A stretch of 46,953 nt of DNA, from assembly GCA_913061275.1 (NCBI GenBank), contig CAJXSR010000026.1:1-46953 (forward strand), in the 5' to 3' direction. Shown here one piece after another: positions 1 to 6,495 of this stretch. The position numbers were made by a program, and so were the translations under genes. The stretch is from an uncultured Paracoccaceae bacterium. Its GTDB lineage: Bacteria; Pseudomonadota; Alphaproteobacteria; Rhodobacterales; Rhodobacteraceae. Below the pieces are notes generated by a model. The model was not told the DNA's origin. It made no database searches and saw nothing but the letters and a program-made list of their open reading frames with translations. Position 1 is the stretch's first letter. Each line of letters opens with the position of its first letter.

Positions 1-43
1 ACAGAGTAGATCGTCGGCAGCGTCAGATGTGTATAAGAGACAG
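1..43 (+). other. Nextera sequencing adapter (artefact)
   Basis: This is not genomic sequence. Bases 1-2 are the end of the P5 oligo, 3-10 are AGAGTAGA (the i5 index I know as S504), 11-24 are the Nextera read-1 stem and 25-43 are the 19-bp Tn5 mosaic end finishing AAGAGACAG. Genomic sequence starts at 44. The reverse complement of the same construct closes the window at 46906-46953, so the perfect inverted repeat between the two ends comes from library preparation. Confidence 0.98.
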
Positions 44-342
44 GAGTTAGAGAGAAATTTTGGCGAGGGGTTCAGCTAAGGTGGGCTTCCAGCCCTGTTG
101 TGGCTTCTTGGAACCTTTCGCGGCAATCCTCACAAAGCTTTAGCAAAGATGTGCTTTTAGCGTAAATTTTCAAAATCCCAATTTGGGTGTTTTTCAACAG
201 AATAGGCCGTAAGCTGTCATGCGACATTCGAAATTTGAAGTAGTGGTGCCTATGAAATGATAAAACCAATTATAAATCAACTTGAAATAAAACTACGTTA
301 TTGACGACCATCAGCTATTGAAATAGTAGGTAAATTCTCTGA
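44..342. other. Leading stretch with no convincing gene
   Basis: Between the adapter and the tRNA I see no convincing gene. A minus-strand frame at 72-269 could encode 65 residues with a Cys-x-x-Cys near its C-terminus, but it has no clear ribosome binding site and no family I recognise. The stretch is AT-rich near the tRNA, as expected for a promoter region, but I could not fix promoter boxes. A partial gene entering from the left is possible because the contig is cut here. Confidence 0.3.
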
Positions 343-416
343 GCGGGTATGGTGAAATGGTATCATAAGAGCCTTCCAAGCTTAAGGCGCGGGTTCGATT
401 CCCGCTACCCGCTCCA
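343..416 (+). tRNA. tRNA-Gly(UCC)
   Basis: The cloverleaf can be drawn by hand. The acceptor stem pairs 343-349 with 406-412 (7 bp), the D stem 352-355 with 363-366, and the anticodon stem 368-372 with 380-384, with one mismatch at its outer end. The anticodon loop 373-379 carries TCC at 375-377, the T stem pairs 389-393 with 401-405 around TTCGATT, the discriminator is T413, and CCA is encoded at 414-416. UCC reads GGA and GGG glycine codons. It converges on the ROK kinase gene. I found no second copy of its 3' end in the window that would mark an integrated element. Confidence 0.96.
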
Positions 417-434
417 GAGTTTTTCAGTATAAAA

Positions 435-1358
435 TTACTTTGTATCCGTTAGCCAAGCTGCACCGCGAACGCCGCTGTCATCACCCCATTTATTTTTAAC
501 GAGTTTTGTGGCTATGTTGGTTTTTTTGCCTGTTGCGTTAAACACATATGCGCCCCATAGCTTGGGAACTTCGTGATAGATTTCGGCAATATTTGAAAGC
601 CCCCCACCTAAGACGATAACATTGGGATCCAATAGATTTATTACGGTGGACAGGGCTTTTGCCAGATTTAGATAGAAGTCGTTAAATAGGCGAATTGCGG
701 TGGGGTCACCTGCGGCCATTGCATCTGCGATTTGTTTTGCGGATTTATGCTTTCTGGTTTGTTCAAAATATTCTTGTGACAGGGCAGGGCCTGAAATGAT
801 TTTTTCGATGCAATCGGATTTACCACAATAACAAGGCCTGTGTTTGGCTTCAGCATCGTGAAAAGGAAACGGGTTATGGCCCCATTCACCCGCAAGACGG
901 TTTGGCCCTGCCCATGGTTTGCCCATAACGGCAATGCCCCCACCAACACCTGTGCCAAGGATGACGCCAAACACCAGTGCATGGCCTTTGGCACTGCCGT
1001 CTGTCGCTTCTGATGTTGCAAAGCAATTTGCATCATTGGCGATTATAACGTTTCTTTGCAGGATAGTTTCCAGATCAGTTTTAAGTGTTTTACCAATTAA
1101 TATCTGAGTGTTAGCGTTTTTAACGGTACTGTTATCTTGCTGTAAGGCACCCGGAATACCAACCCCGATTGTTTGTGCATCTAGGGCGGGTATTGCCTGT
1201 TGTGCATGGTTTACCAAAAGTTTGATGGTTTTAAGGATTTCAGCGTAATTGCTGGCAGGTGTTGGCAGGCGTTTATTGTAAACGGCCTGATTGTTTTGAT
1301 CTAATACAACAACAGAGGTTTTTGTGCCGCCTAAATCAATACCCAGTTTGTATTTCAT
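435..1358 (-). CDS. ROK-family sugar kinase (fructokinase / N-acetylglucosamine kinase type)
   Basis: Cytoplasmic ATP-dependent sugar kinase of the ROK family, 307 aa, the usual length. The N-terminal phosphate-binding motif DLGGTKT is at residues 8-14, the catalytic aspartate is D109 in NDAN, and the glycine-rich LGTGVGGG is at about 134-141. The sugar-binding GEWGHNP is at 157-163 and a complete zinc site has H161 with C176, C178 and C183 (CYCGKSDC). These features fit hexokinase-type ROK enzymes that phosphorylate fructose, mannose or N-acetylglucosamine. Sequence alone does not choose the sugar, and no transporter or sugar gene lies next to it. It converges on the tRNA-Gly gene and its upstream side is a non-coding gap. 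No HTH domain precedes the kinase fold, so it is an enzyme rather than a ROK repressor. Confidence 0.88.
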   Translation of the reverse strand: MKYKLGIDLGGTKTSVVVLDQNNQAVYNKRLPTPASNYAEILKTIKLLVNHAQQAIPALDAQTIGVGIPGALQQDNSTVKNANTQILIGKTLKTDLETILQRNVIIANDANCFATSEATDGSAKGHALVFGVILGTGVGGGIAVMGKPWAGPNRLAGEWGHNPFPFHDAEAKHRPCYCGKSDCIEKIISGPALSQEYFEQTRKHKSAKQIADAMAAGDPTAIRLFNDFYLNLAKALSTVINLLDPNVIVLGGGLSNIAEIYHEVPKLWGAYVFNATGKKTNIATKLVKNKWGDDSGVRGAAWLTDTK

Positions 1359-1455
1359 TGTTCTAATACCCCAACTGCTAACGTTTCTATCTTATCAAAA
1401 CGAAGAGGAGGCGTATATTACATTTGGGAAAATTATGTGAAGACACGGCTAATTG

Positions 1456-1483
1456 CCCCGTCGTGCTGTTTTTGCTGACGGGG
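1456..1483 (+). terminator. Hairpin in the gap upstream of the ROK gene
   Basis: CCCCGTC (1456-1462) pairs perfectly with GACGGGG (1477-1483) around a T-rich loop, followed by TTTATCATTTG on the plus strand. It resembles a weak intrinsic terminator, but no plus-strand gene ends just before it. Its role is unclear and it may belong to a structured transcript in this gap. Confidence 0.35.
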
Positions 1484-1541
1484 TTTATCATTTGTTTGGA
1501 TATATATGTAATAAGAGGTGGGCCCACCCAACGTGATTTTA

Positions 1542-1646
1542 TTAGCCGAACAAGGATTTTACCCTTGCACCTACGGTGTTTCGATTTCTTACCGAAACGC
1601 CATACTTACGCGTAATTTCGGTGGTTCTCGCATTTGACGCTGTCAT
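1542..1646 (-). CDS. Possible 34-aa basic small protein, or structured RNA region
   Basis: An ATG frame of 34 codons plus TAA lies in the 388-bp gap between the ROK gene and bdhA. The peptide starts MTASNARTTEITRKYGVSV and ends VKSLFG; it is rich in Arg and Lys, has no Cys and no membrane segment. A purine run AAAGGG precedes the ATG by only 3 nt, which is poor spacing. The same stretch can fold into several hairpins (6-bp GTTTCG/CGAAAC, 5-bp CAAGG/CCTTG, a TTACGCGTAA palindrome), and a 12-bp perfect palindrome GGTGGGCCCACC lies just past the stop at 1517-1528. It could therefore be a non-coding RNA instead. I do not recognise a family. The rest of the gap (1359-1455 and 1647-1746) shows nothing I can name. 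Confidence 0.3.
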   Translation of the reverse strand: MTASNARTTEITRKYGVSVRNRNTVGARVKSLFG

Positions 1647-1746
1647 ACGCCCTTTGAAAACCCGTAACCACTTTTGCTAGCAGGGGTGTTATACACTTGT
1701 AAGGGTTTAGGGAGCGTTAGGGGGGCGTACGCTGCCTATTTTGATT

Positions 1747-2529
1747 TTATTGTGCCGTCCAGCCACCGTCTATGGTCATGTTACTGCCTGTGATGCCTTT
1801 GGCTGCATCCGAGCATAGGAAGGCAACTGTTGCGGCCACATCGTCAATGTCGACGAATTTTCGGGTCGGCTGGTTGGCCAGCATGACGGTTTGGATAACT
1901 GCGCCTTCGGATATACCGCGTGCTTTTGACGTAGCGGGAATTTGGGCTTCTACCAGTGGGGTTAATACATATCCGGGCGATACGGCGTTTACAGTGACGC
2001 CAAACTCGGCAACTTCCAGGGCTGCGGTTTTGGTTAGGCCTACTATGCCGTGTTTTGCCGCAACATAGGCAGATTTATAGGGCGATGCGACGATTGAATG
2101 GGCAGATGCCAGATTAATAATACGCCCCCAACCGCGTGATTTCATACCCGCAACAACAGCTTTTGTGGTGTGAAACGCAGAACTTAGGTTTATCGCAATT
2201 ACCTGGTTCCATTTATCTGTTGGAAAATCTTCTATGGGTGACACATACTGAATGCCTGCATTGTTCATCATTATGTCAACGCCGCCAAGTTCGTTTTCGG
2301 CTAACCGCATCATGGTTTCGATCTGGGCGGGGTCAGACATATCGGCAGGTGAATAAATCGGCTTTTTACCAGACAGTTTTTCCAATTCCGTTAGCAAATC
2401 AGCAATTTCTGCATCTTCACCAAACCCGTTAATCATTACACGCGCACCTTCCGACGCCAATTTTAACGCAATCCCGCGCCCAATACCGCTGGTTGACCCT
2501 GTAATAACCGCGTTACGCCCTGCACTCAT
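1747..2529 (-). CDS. bdhA: 3-hydroxybutyrate dehydrogenase (SDR family)
   Basis: NAD-dependent oxidation of D-3-hydroxybutyrate to acetoacetate, used in polyhydroxybutyrate and ketone-body turnover in the cytoplasm. It is 260 aa, typical of the family. The Rossmann motif TGSTSGIG is at 10-17, the structural NNAG at 89-92, and the catalytic triad is S142, Y155 and K159. BdhA-specific stretches are visible: HSIVASPYKSAYVAAKHGI around 144-162, and a C-terminal substrate-lid segment running from TPLVEAQIP to QPTRKFV. These separate it from the generic SDR crowd. It is divergent from the multicopper oxidase gene, with 142 bp between the two starts. A GGAGAT sequence lies just upstream of the ATG. 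No PHB synthase or depolymerase is nearby. Confidence 0.9.
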   Translation of the reverse strand: MSAGRNAVITGSTSGIGRGIALKLASEGARVMINGFGEDAEIADLLTELEKLSGKKPIYSPADMSDPAQIETMMRLAENELGGVDIMMNNAGIQYVSPIEDFPTDKWNQVIAINLSSAFHTTKAVVAGMKSRGWGRIINLASAHSIVASPYKSAYVAAKHGIVGLTKTAALEVAEFGVTVNAVSPGYVLTPLVEAQIPATSKARGISEGAVIQTVMLANQPTRKFVDIDDVAATVAFLCSDAAKGITGSNMTIDGGWTAQ

Positions 2530-2615
2530 TATAATCTCCTTTTTGGTAATCTTACGTTTGTGTGAACAAAGGGGAAAGCCCCATTGCGTTTTCTTGTGAA
2601 AAGATGTAATTGAAA

Positions 2616-2659
2616 CTCATTCGCATTTACCCATGTGATCGAATATCTCATTAGCATTT
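2616..2659 (+). promoter_or_regulatory. Tandem direct repeat upstream of the multicopper oxidase gene
   Basis: CTCATTCGCATTT at 2616-2628 recurs as CTCATTAGCATTT at 2647-2659, matching at 12 of 13 positions. The two copies are 31 bp apart start to start, about three helical turns, which suits two repressor or activator molecules on one DNA face. The second copy runs into the TTTGGAGA ribosome-binding region. The regulator is unknown. A Fur-family metal regulator is an attractive guess because of the downstream genes, but the repeats do not match a box I can name with certainty. Confidence 0.45.
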
Positions 2660-2671
2660 TGGAGACATTTC

Positions 2672-3769
2672 ATGAGCTCGAATGAAAAAACCACAGACTT
2701 TGTAAGCCGACGCAATGTTTTGATGGCGGGCCTTGCCGCAGCGGGTGGCACGACAGCTTATGCGGGGGGTGCGCAGGTGCAAAGCGGGCAAGCGCAAGAT
2801 ACCGCAATGGCGCATATGGATACCCACGGCGGGATGATGACTGTTGGTACAGTCGATAATGAATCCAACGGATTTGATCCTGTGGCGATGTTGACGGATT
2901 GGGATACGGGCAAGGTTGAAACCATGGCAGATGGTCGCATATTGCGCACGTTTGAAATGACTGCGGAAGACAAGGAAATTGAGATTGCACCTGGTGTTTT
3001 TTTCCCTGCATGGACTTATAATGGCCGCGTACCTGGCCCCGCATTGCGGGCTACAGAAGGCGACCGTATTCGTGTGAAGTTTGTTAATAACGGATCACAC
3101 CCGCATTCGGTGCATTTTCACGGCATTCACGCGGCCCGTATGGACGGGGTGCCTGGCACACCTGGGCTGATCGGGCCAGGTGAAGAGTTTACCTATGAGT
3201 TTGATGCAAAACCTTTTGGGTGCCATTTGTATCATTGCCACGCTTTGCCACTGCGCCGCCATATGGCAAAGGGCATGTACGGAGCTTTTGTGATTGATCC
3301 TGATCCTGACAAGCATCCAGAGCACGCCAATGTTGCGCGTTCGCGCCTGTATGGATCAGCTGAAAATGCGGGTTGGCAGGAAATGGTCATGGTGATGAAT
3401 GCGTTTGATACCAATTTGGACGGTGAAAACGAGTTTTATGCCGCCAATACCGTGGCATTTGCTTATGCAAAGAATCCGATCAAGGTACTGAAAAGTAAAC
3501 CTGTACGAATTTATCTGATTAACACGGTAGAGTTTGATCCGATTAATTCGTTCCATCTGCACGCCAATTTCTTTGATTATTATAATCAAGGCACAACCCT
3601 GACGCCAACCCTGAAAACCGTTGATATTATTACCCAATGTCAGGCTGAGCGTGGTATTTTAGAGTTCACCTTTGCAGAACACGAGCCAGGATTATACATG
3701 TTTCATGCGCATCAGGCGGAATTTACCGAACTGGGTTGGATGGCAAATTTTGATGTGGTGGAGGGGTAG
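2672..3769 (+). CDS. Two-domain multicopper oxidase, Tat-exported
   Basis: Periplasmic copper oxidase of two cupredoxin domains, 365 aa. A Tat-like signal SRRNVLM (12-18) precedes a small-residue hydrophobic stretch. A Met/His-rich segment follows at about 46-56. Domain 1 carries the type-1 copper ligands H145, C189, H197 and M202. The four HxH pairs of a trinuclear cluster are complete: H148/H150, H188/H190, H295/H297 and H345/H347. Domain 2 has no Cys at the type-1 position, so this is the two-domain class with type-1 copper in domain 1 (type C), probably a trimer. Nitrite reductase is unlikely because the catalytic Asp position is His148. GGAG sits 8 nt before the ATG. The ZIP permease starts 3 nt after its stop, so the two are probably coupled. 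A metal ion such as Fe(II), Mn(II) or Cu(I) is a likely substrate by context, but this is inference. Confidence 0.88.
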   Translation: MSSNEKTTDFVSRRNVLMAGLAAAGGTTAYAGGAQVQSGQAQDTAMAHMDTHGGMMTVGTVDNESNGFDPVAMLTDWDTGKVETMADGRILRTFEMTAEDKEIEIAPGVFFPAWTYNGRVPGPALRATEGDRIRVKFVNNGSHPHSVHFHGIHAARMDGVPGTPGLIGPGEEFTYEFDAKPFGCHLYHCHALPLRRHMAKGMYGAFVIDPDPDKHPEHANVARSRLYGSAENAGWQEMVMVMNAFDTNLDGENEFYAANTVAFAYAKNPIKVLKSKPVRIYLINTVEFDPINSFHLHANFFDYYNQGTTLTPTLKTVDIITQCQAERGILEFTFAEHEPGLYMFHAHQAEFTELGWMANFDVVEG

Positions 3770-3772
3770 GTT

Positions 3773-4939
3773 ATGAATAAAGTGCAAACCCCGTATAGGT
3801 TTTTATGGCTTTTAATGCCGCTAACCCTGCTGGCCGCTGCTGTTGCGTGGATTGTTCTGGCTAATCCGTTGCAATCATTGGGAAGTGATGCGCCACCTGT
3901 TGAAAACCTGACATTCGAGCGGACTATTATTCAGGATGGCGGGGTGCGTTTACTGGTGCGGGCAGGTGGGTCTGAACCGATGCAGATTGCACAGGTACAA
4001 ATTGATGCCGCATATTGGCAATTCACACAGGAACCTAGCGGACAAATTGCGCGTGGTTCTGCGGTTTGGCTGAATATTCCGTTTTCTTGGATGTTGGGCG
4101 AGGCCCATGTGGTAACAGTTGTCACTAATTCAGGCACAACATTTGAGCATGAGATTGCGGTGGTTATACCAAGCCCGCAGGGCACTGTGGCGCAATTAAA
4201 CAATCAAGCCATAATCGGGTTGTTTGTTGGGGTGCTGCCGATAATATTTGGTTTGATGTTTTACCCTGTGTTGCGTGATGTCGGGCGCGGGGGGATGAAT
4301 TTTCTGTTGGCACTGACTGTTGGGTTACTGGTGTTTTTGTTGATCGACACAGTTGAGGAATCGCTTGAACTGGCTTCAGAGGCAGCAGCGATTTTTCAAG
4401 GCCCAGTGATGGTGGTGCTTGTCGGGTTGGCCAGTTTTTTCACACTTATGGCAGTGGGTAGGCGGGTGGGTACGCCCTCTGGCTTGTCATTAGCGACGCT
4501 TATAGCACTTGGCATTGGTTTGCATAATTTCGGCGAGGGGCTGGCTATTGGGGCAGCTTTTGCGGCGGGTTCGGCGGGTCTAGGCACCTACCTGATTTTA
4601 GGCTTTACCTTGCATAATATTACCGAAGGGATTGGCATTGCGGCACCGATCCTAAAAAAACGCCCGCCCTTGTTGGCTTTTGCAGGGCTGACAATGCTTG
4701 CAGGTGGCCCTGCGGTTGTTGGTATGTGGCTTGGCAGCTTGGCTTTTTCCGCCCATTGGGCCGCTTTTGCGCTGGCTATAGGTGCGGGTGCTATTTTGCA
4801 AGTTGTGGTGCAGGTTAGTGCGTATCTGATGCGTAGCAATGAAGCGGGTACAGAAGTATTCTATACCCGCCCTGTTATCCTTGGCCTGACTGCAGGTGTT
4901 GCGTTTATGTATGCGACGGCAGCATTGGTGAAGATTTAA
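3773..4939 (+). CDS. ZIP-family metal permease with extracytoplasmic N-terminal domain
   Basis: 388-aa inner-membrane metal transporter. An N-terminal membrane anchor (about 11-31) leads to a beta-rich extracytoplasmic domain of about 100 residues (40-138), then eight predicted membrane segments from about 146. The ZIP metal-site motifs are intact: HNFGEG (H251, N252, E255) in the fourth ZIP helix and HNITEG (H281, N282, E285) in the fifth. An acidic DTVEE (192-196) lies at the end of the second. Ordinary bacterial ZIP proteins are about 250-310 aa and lack the large outer domain. It begins 3 nt after the multicopper oxidase, suggesting that oxidation and transport of one metal are linked. 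The substrate (Fe, Zn, Mn or Cu) cannot be decided from sequence. No strong terminator follows. Confidence 0.85.
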   Translation: MNKVQTPYRFLWLLMPLTLLAAAVAWIVLANPLQSLGSDAPPVENLTFERTIIQDGGVRLLVRAGGSEPMQIAQVQIDAAYWQFTQEPSGQIARGSAVWLNIPFSWMLGEAHVVTVVTNSGTTFEHEIAVVIPSPQGTVAQLNNQAIIGLFVGVLPIIFGLMFYPVLRDVGRGGMNFLLALTVGLLVFLLIDTVEESLELASEAAAIFQGPVMVVLVGLASFFTLMAVGRRVGTPSGLSLATLIALGIGLHNFGEGLAIGAAFAAGSAGLGTYLILGFTLHNITEGIGIAAPILKKRPPLLAFAGLTMLAGGPAVVGMWLGSLAFSAHWAAFALAIGAGAILQVVVQVSAYLMRSNEAGTEVFYTRPVILGLTAGVAFMYATAALVKI

Positions 4940-4995
4940 GGTCGCATCTTGGATGACCTAAATAATGAAATTCCACGTTTAATGTAATTAATTGC

Positions 4996-5041
4996 ATAGC
5001 CTCTATTTTGGAGCTGTGAGTAGGGATGACTATGAGGCTAT
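4996..5041. repeat. Spaced inverted repeat between convergent genes
   Basis: ATAGCCTC (4996-5003) and GAGGCTAT (5034-5041) are perfect 8-bp inverted arms 30 nt apart, in the 175-bp gap between the convergent ZIP and hydrolase genes. Neither strand has a T-tract, so it is not a standard terminator. The function is unknown. Confidence 0.3.
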
Positions 5042-5114
5042 TATGGGGATAGATTTATCGATACACTTTTGGTATTGACCGTTGTATTCCACGAACATTC
5101 TTGAATTATTTTTG

Positions 5115-6020
5115 CTATTCTAGGAAGTTCCTCAATCTACTCAAAGCCAACGTTGGTTCCTCTTCTGGTATAAAATGCCCGCATGGCATCGGGGCGAAGC
5201 TGCAGTTGGGTGCCCAAGAGCTCCAGATTTCACGCATGTCAAAGTTTGTTCCCACGACACCTTTATCGCCCCACATCACCAAAGTTGGGCAGGTAATTTT
5301 TCGACCTGCCTCCCTATCATTGCGGTCATGGTTAATGTCCTGCGATAGGCCCGCGCGAAAACACTCGCACATTGCTACAATCCCATCTTCGCTGGCACCA
5401 GATGCTAGATACGCCTTAAAAACGTCAGGATCATAAGGCGTCACCTGTCCTGATAAACCAGTCAGGATTTGGCTGGTAACCGTCTCGGGGTTGCCTCTGA
5501 GCAAATCTTCAGGGATCGGATTGGGTTGGGTCAAAAAGAAGAAATAATAGTAATCCTGAGCAATCTTTGCCGTTGTATTTTCGTAAAAATCCAATATCGG
5601 CACAATGTCCATTACTGCAAGGCGTTCAATCTGGCCTGGATGATCCAAAGCCATGCGCCGAGCAACCCGTGCGCCGCGGTCATGACCAACTAGGCGAAAA
5701 CTCTTGAAGCCAAGGGTTTCCATTACCTCCAGCTGTTCTCTTCCCGATATCCGCTTGGAATAGGCAATGTTTTCTGGCGTGTGACCAGGCTTGTGACTCT
5801 CACCACGGCCACGCAAATCTGTGAGAACAACAGTGTAGTCTTCAGCAAGAGCAGGCGCGATGTGATGCCAGCATAGATGTGTCTGAGGATCACCGTGCAA
5901 CATTAACAACGGTGGGCCATTTCCGCCTACCAGAGCGAGGATTTCCCCATCTTTTCCTTGGATCGTACGTCGTTGGAAATTGGGGAATAACCTGTCGTCT
6001 AATTCTTTAAAGAGTGTCAC
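5115..6020 (-). CDS. Alpha/beta hydrolase, haloacid-dehalogenase-like subfamily
   Basis: 301-aa cytoplasmic alpha/beta hydrolase closest by pattern to fluoroacetate dehalogenases and related epoxide hydrolases. The oxyanion-hole motif is HGDP (42-45), the nucleophile elbow GHDRGARV has D114, and the carboxylate-binding arginines R115 and R118 of the dehalogenase group are present. D138 and H282 complete a plausible triad. The halide-stabilising His-Trp pair I expect after the helix before FFL is replaced here by Y159 and F160, so true C-F cleavage is doubtful. It overlaps the upstream ArsR gene by 14 bp and is surely co-transcribed. The regulator suggests an inducible catabolic or detoxifying role. 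The natural substrate is unknown. Confidence 0.75.
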   Translation of the reverse strand: MTLFKELDDRLFPNFQRRTIQGKDGEILALVGGNGPPLLMLHGDPQTHLCWHHIAPALAEDYTVVLTDLRGRGESHKPGHTPENIAYSKRISGREQLEVMETLGFKSFRLVGHDRGARVARRMALDHPGQIERLAVMDIVPILDFYENTTAKIAQDYYYFFFLTQPNPIPEDLLRGNPETVTSQILTGLSGQVTPYDPDVFKAYLASGASEDGIVAMCECFRAGLSQDINHDRNDREAGRKITCPTLVMWGDKGVVGTNFDMREIWSSWAPNCSFAPMPCGHFIPEEEPTLALSRLRNFLE

Positions 6021-6330
6021 TGAGCCATCCCCAATACTCGTTCAATTTTGTTTCATTTCGTTGATAATACGACCATTTTCCTATACGTTGTACAGTCAAA
6101 AAATCTGCGCGTTTCAGAAGCTCCAGATGACGACTGACCGTTGGTTGGCTCATCCCCAGCTTGCCCGTGATCAATGTAACGCAGACGCCTATACTGGCGG
6201 GGTCGCCAGTAACTTGATCGGCAAAATTTAACTCTGGCGTTTTAAGCCAATGAAGAATTTTCATGCGTGCGGCACTTGCCAAAGCTTTGGCTTGATCTTC
6301 GCGAATATCTGGTATGTTTGACGAATCCAT
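6007..6330 (-). CDS. ArsR-family winged-helix repressor
   Basis: 107-aa winged-helix DNA-binding protein of the ArsR/SmtB type. The recognition helix lies in LGMSQPTVSRHLELLKRA (about 58-75) and is followed by a wing with GKWSYY. There is no CxC or Cys-rich metal site. Only one Cys (C49, in GVCVTL) is present, so it is probably not a metal sensor. It belongs to the metabolite-responsive ArsR group often placed beside hydrolases. The hydrolase gene overlaps its 3' end by 14 bp, so the regulator very probably controls its own operon. An inverted repeat sits directly upstream of the start codon (6331-6350). A transcription terminator separates it from the dehydrogenase gene further upstream. Confidence 0.85.
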   Translation of the reverse strand: MDSSNIPDIREDQAKALASAARMKILHWLKTPELNFADQVTGDPASIGVCVTLITGKLGMSQPTVSRHLELLKRADFLTVQRIGKWSYYQRNETKLNEYWGWLSDTL

Positions 6331-6350
6331 ATATAGCTAAATAACTATAT
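6331..6350. promoter_or_regulatory. Probable ArsR operator
   Basis: ATATAG (6331-6336) and CTATAT (6345-6350) form an inverted repeat with an 8-nt AT-rich spacer, directly abutting the arsR-type start codon. The position and the AT-rich imperfect dyad are as expected for autoregulation by an ArsR-family dimer. Confidence 0.5.
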
Positions 6351-6436
6351 GATAAATAATGTCAAACCCTAAGTGGTTTGTCTTTCGTATTTCGATTTGC
6401 AATTAAACGACAAATCGCTCATCCGTTGCCCAATGT

Positions 6437-6469
6437 AAAATCGGTCACTTTGGGCTTAAAGCCGATTTT
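6437..6469 (-). terminator. Terminator of the regulator-dehydrogenase operon
   Basis: AAAATCGG (6437-6444) pairs with CCGATTTT (6462-6469). An inner CTTT/AAAG pair extends the stem past a 3-nt bulge. Read on the minus strand the stem ends in CCGATTTT and continues ACATT, giving a short U-rich end. It lies about 27 nt after the dehydrogenase stop codon and so isolates that operon from the arsR gene. Confidence 0.6.
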
Positions 6470-6495
6470 CGACTGAGCATATTCTGGGTGCAAGG

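Noticed and set aside
72-269. 65-aa minus-strand frame with a Cys-x-x-Cys
   Set aside because: No ribosome binding site, no recognised family, and next to the contig break; kept only as a note.
1500-1740. tmRNA, RNase P RNA or SRP RNA in the bdhA-ROK gap
   Set aside because: None of the signature sequences of these RNAs could be found on either strand.
2672-3769. Copper nitrite reductase (NirK)
   Set aside because: The catalytic Asp position is His148 and all eight trinuclear-site histidines are present, which fits a multicopper oxidase.
5115-6020. True fluoroacetate dehalogenase
   Set aside because: The halide-binding His-Trp pair appears as Tyr159-Phe160.
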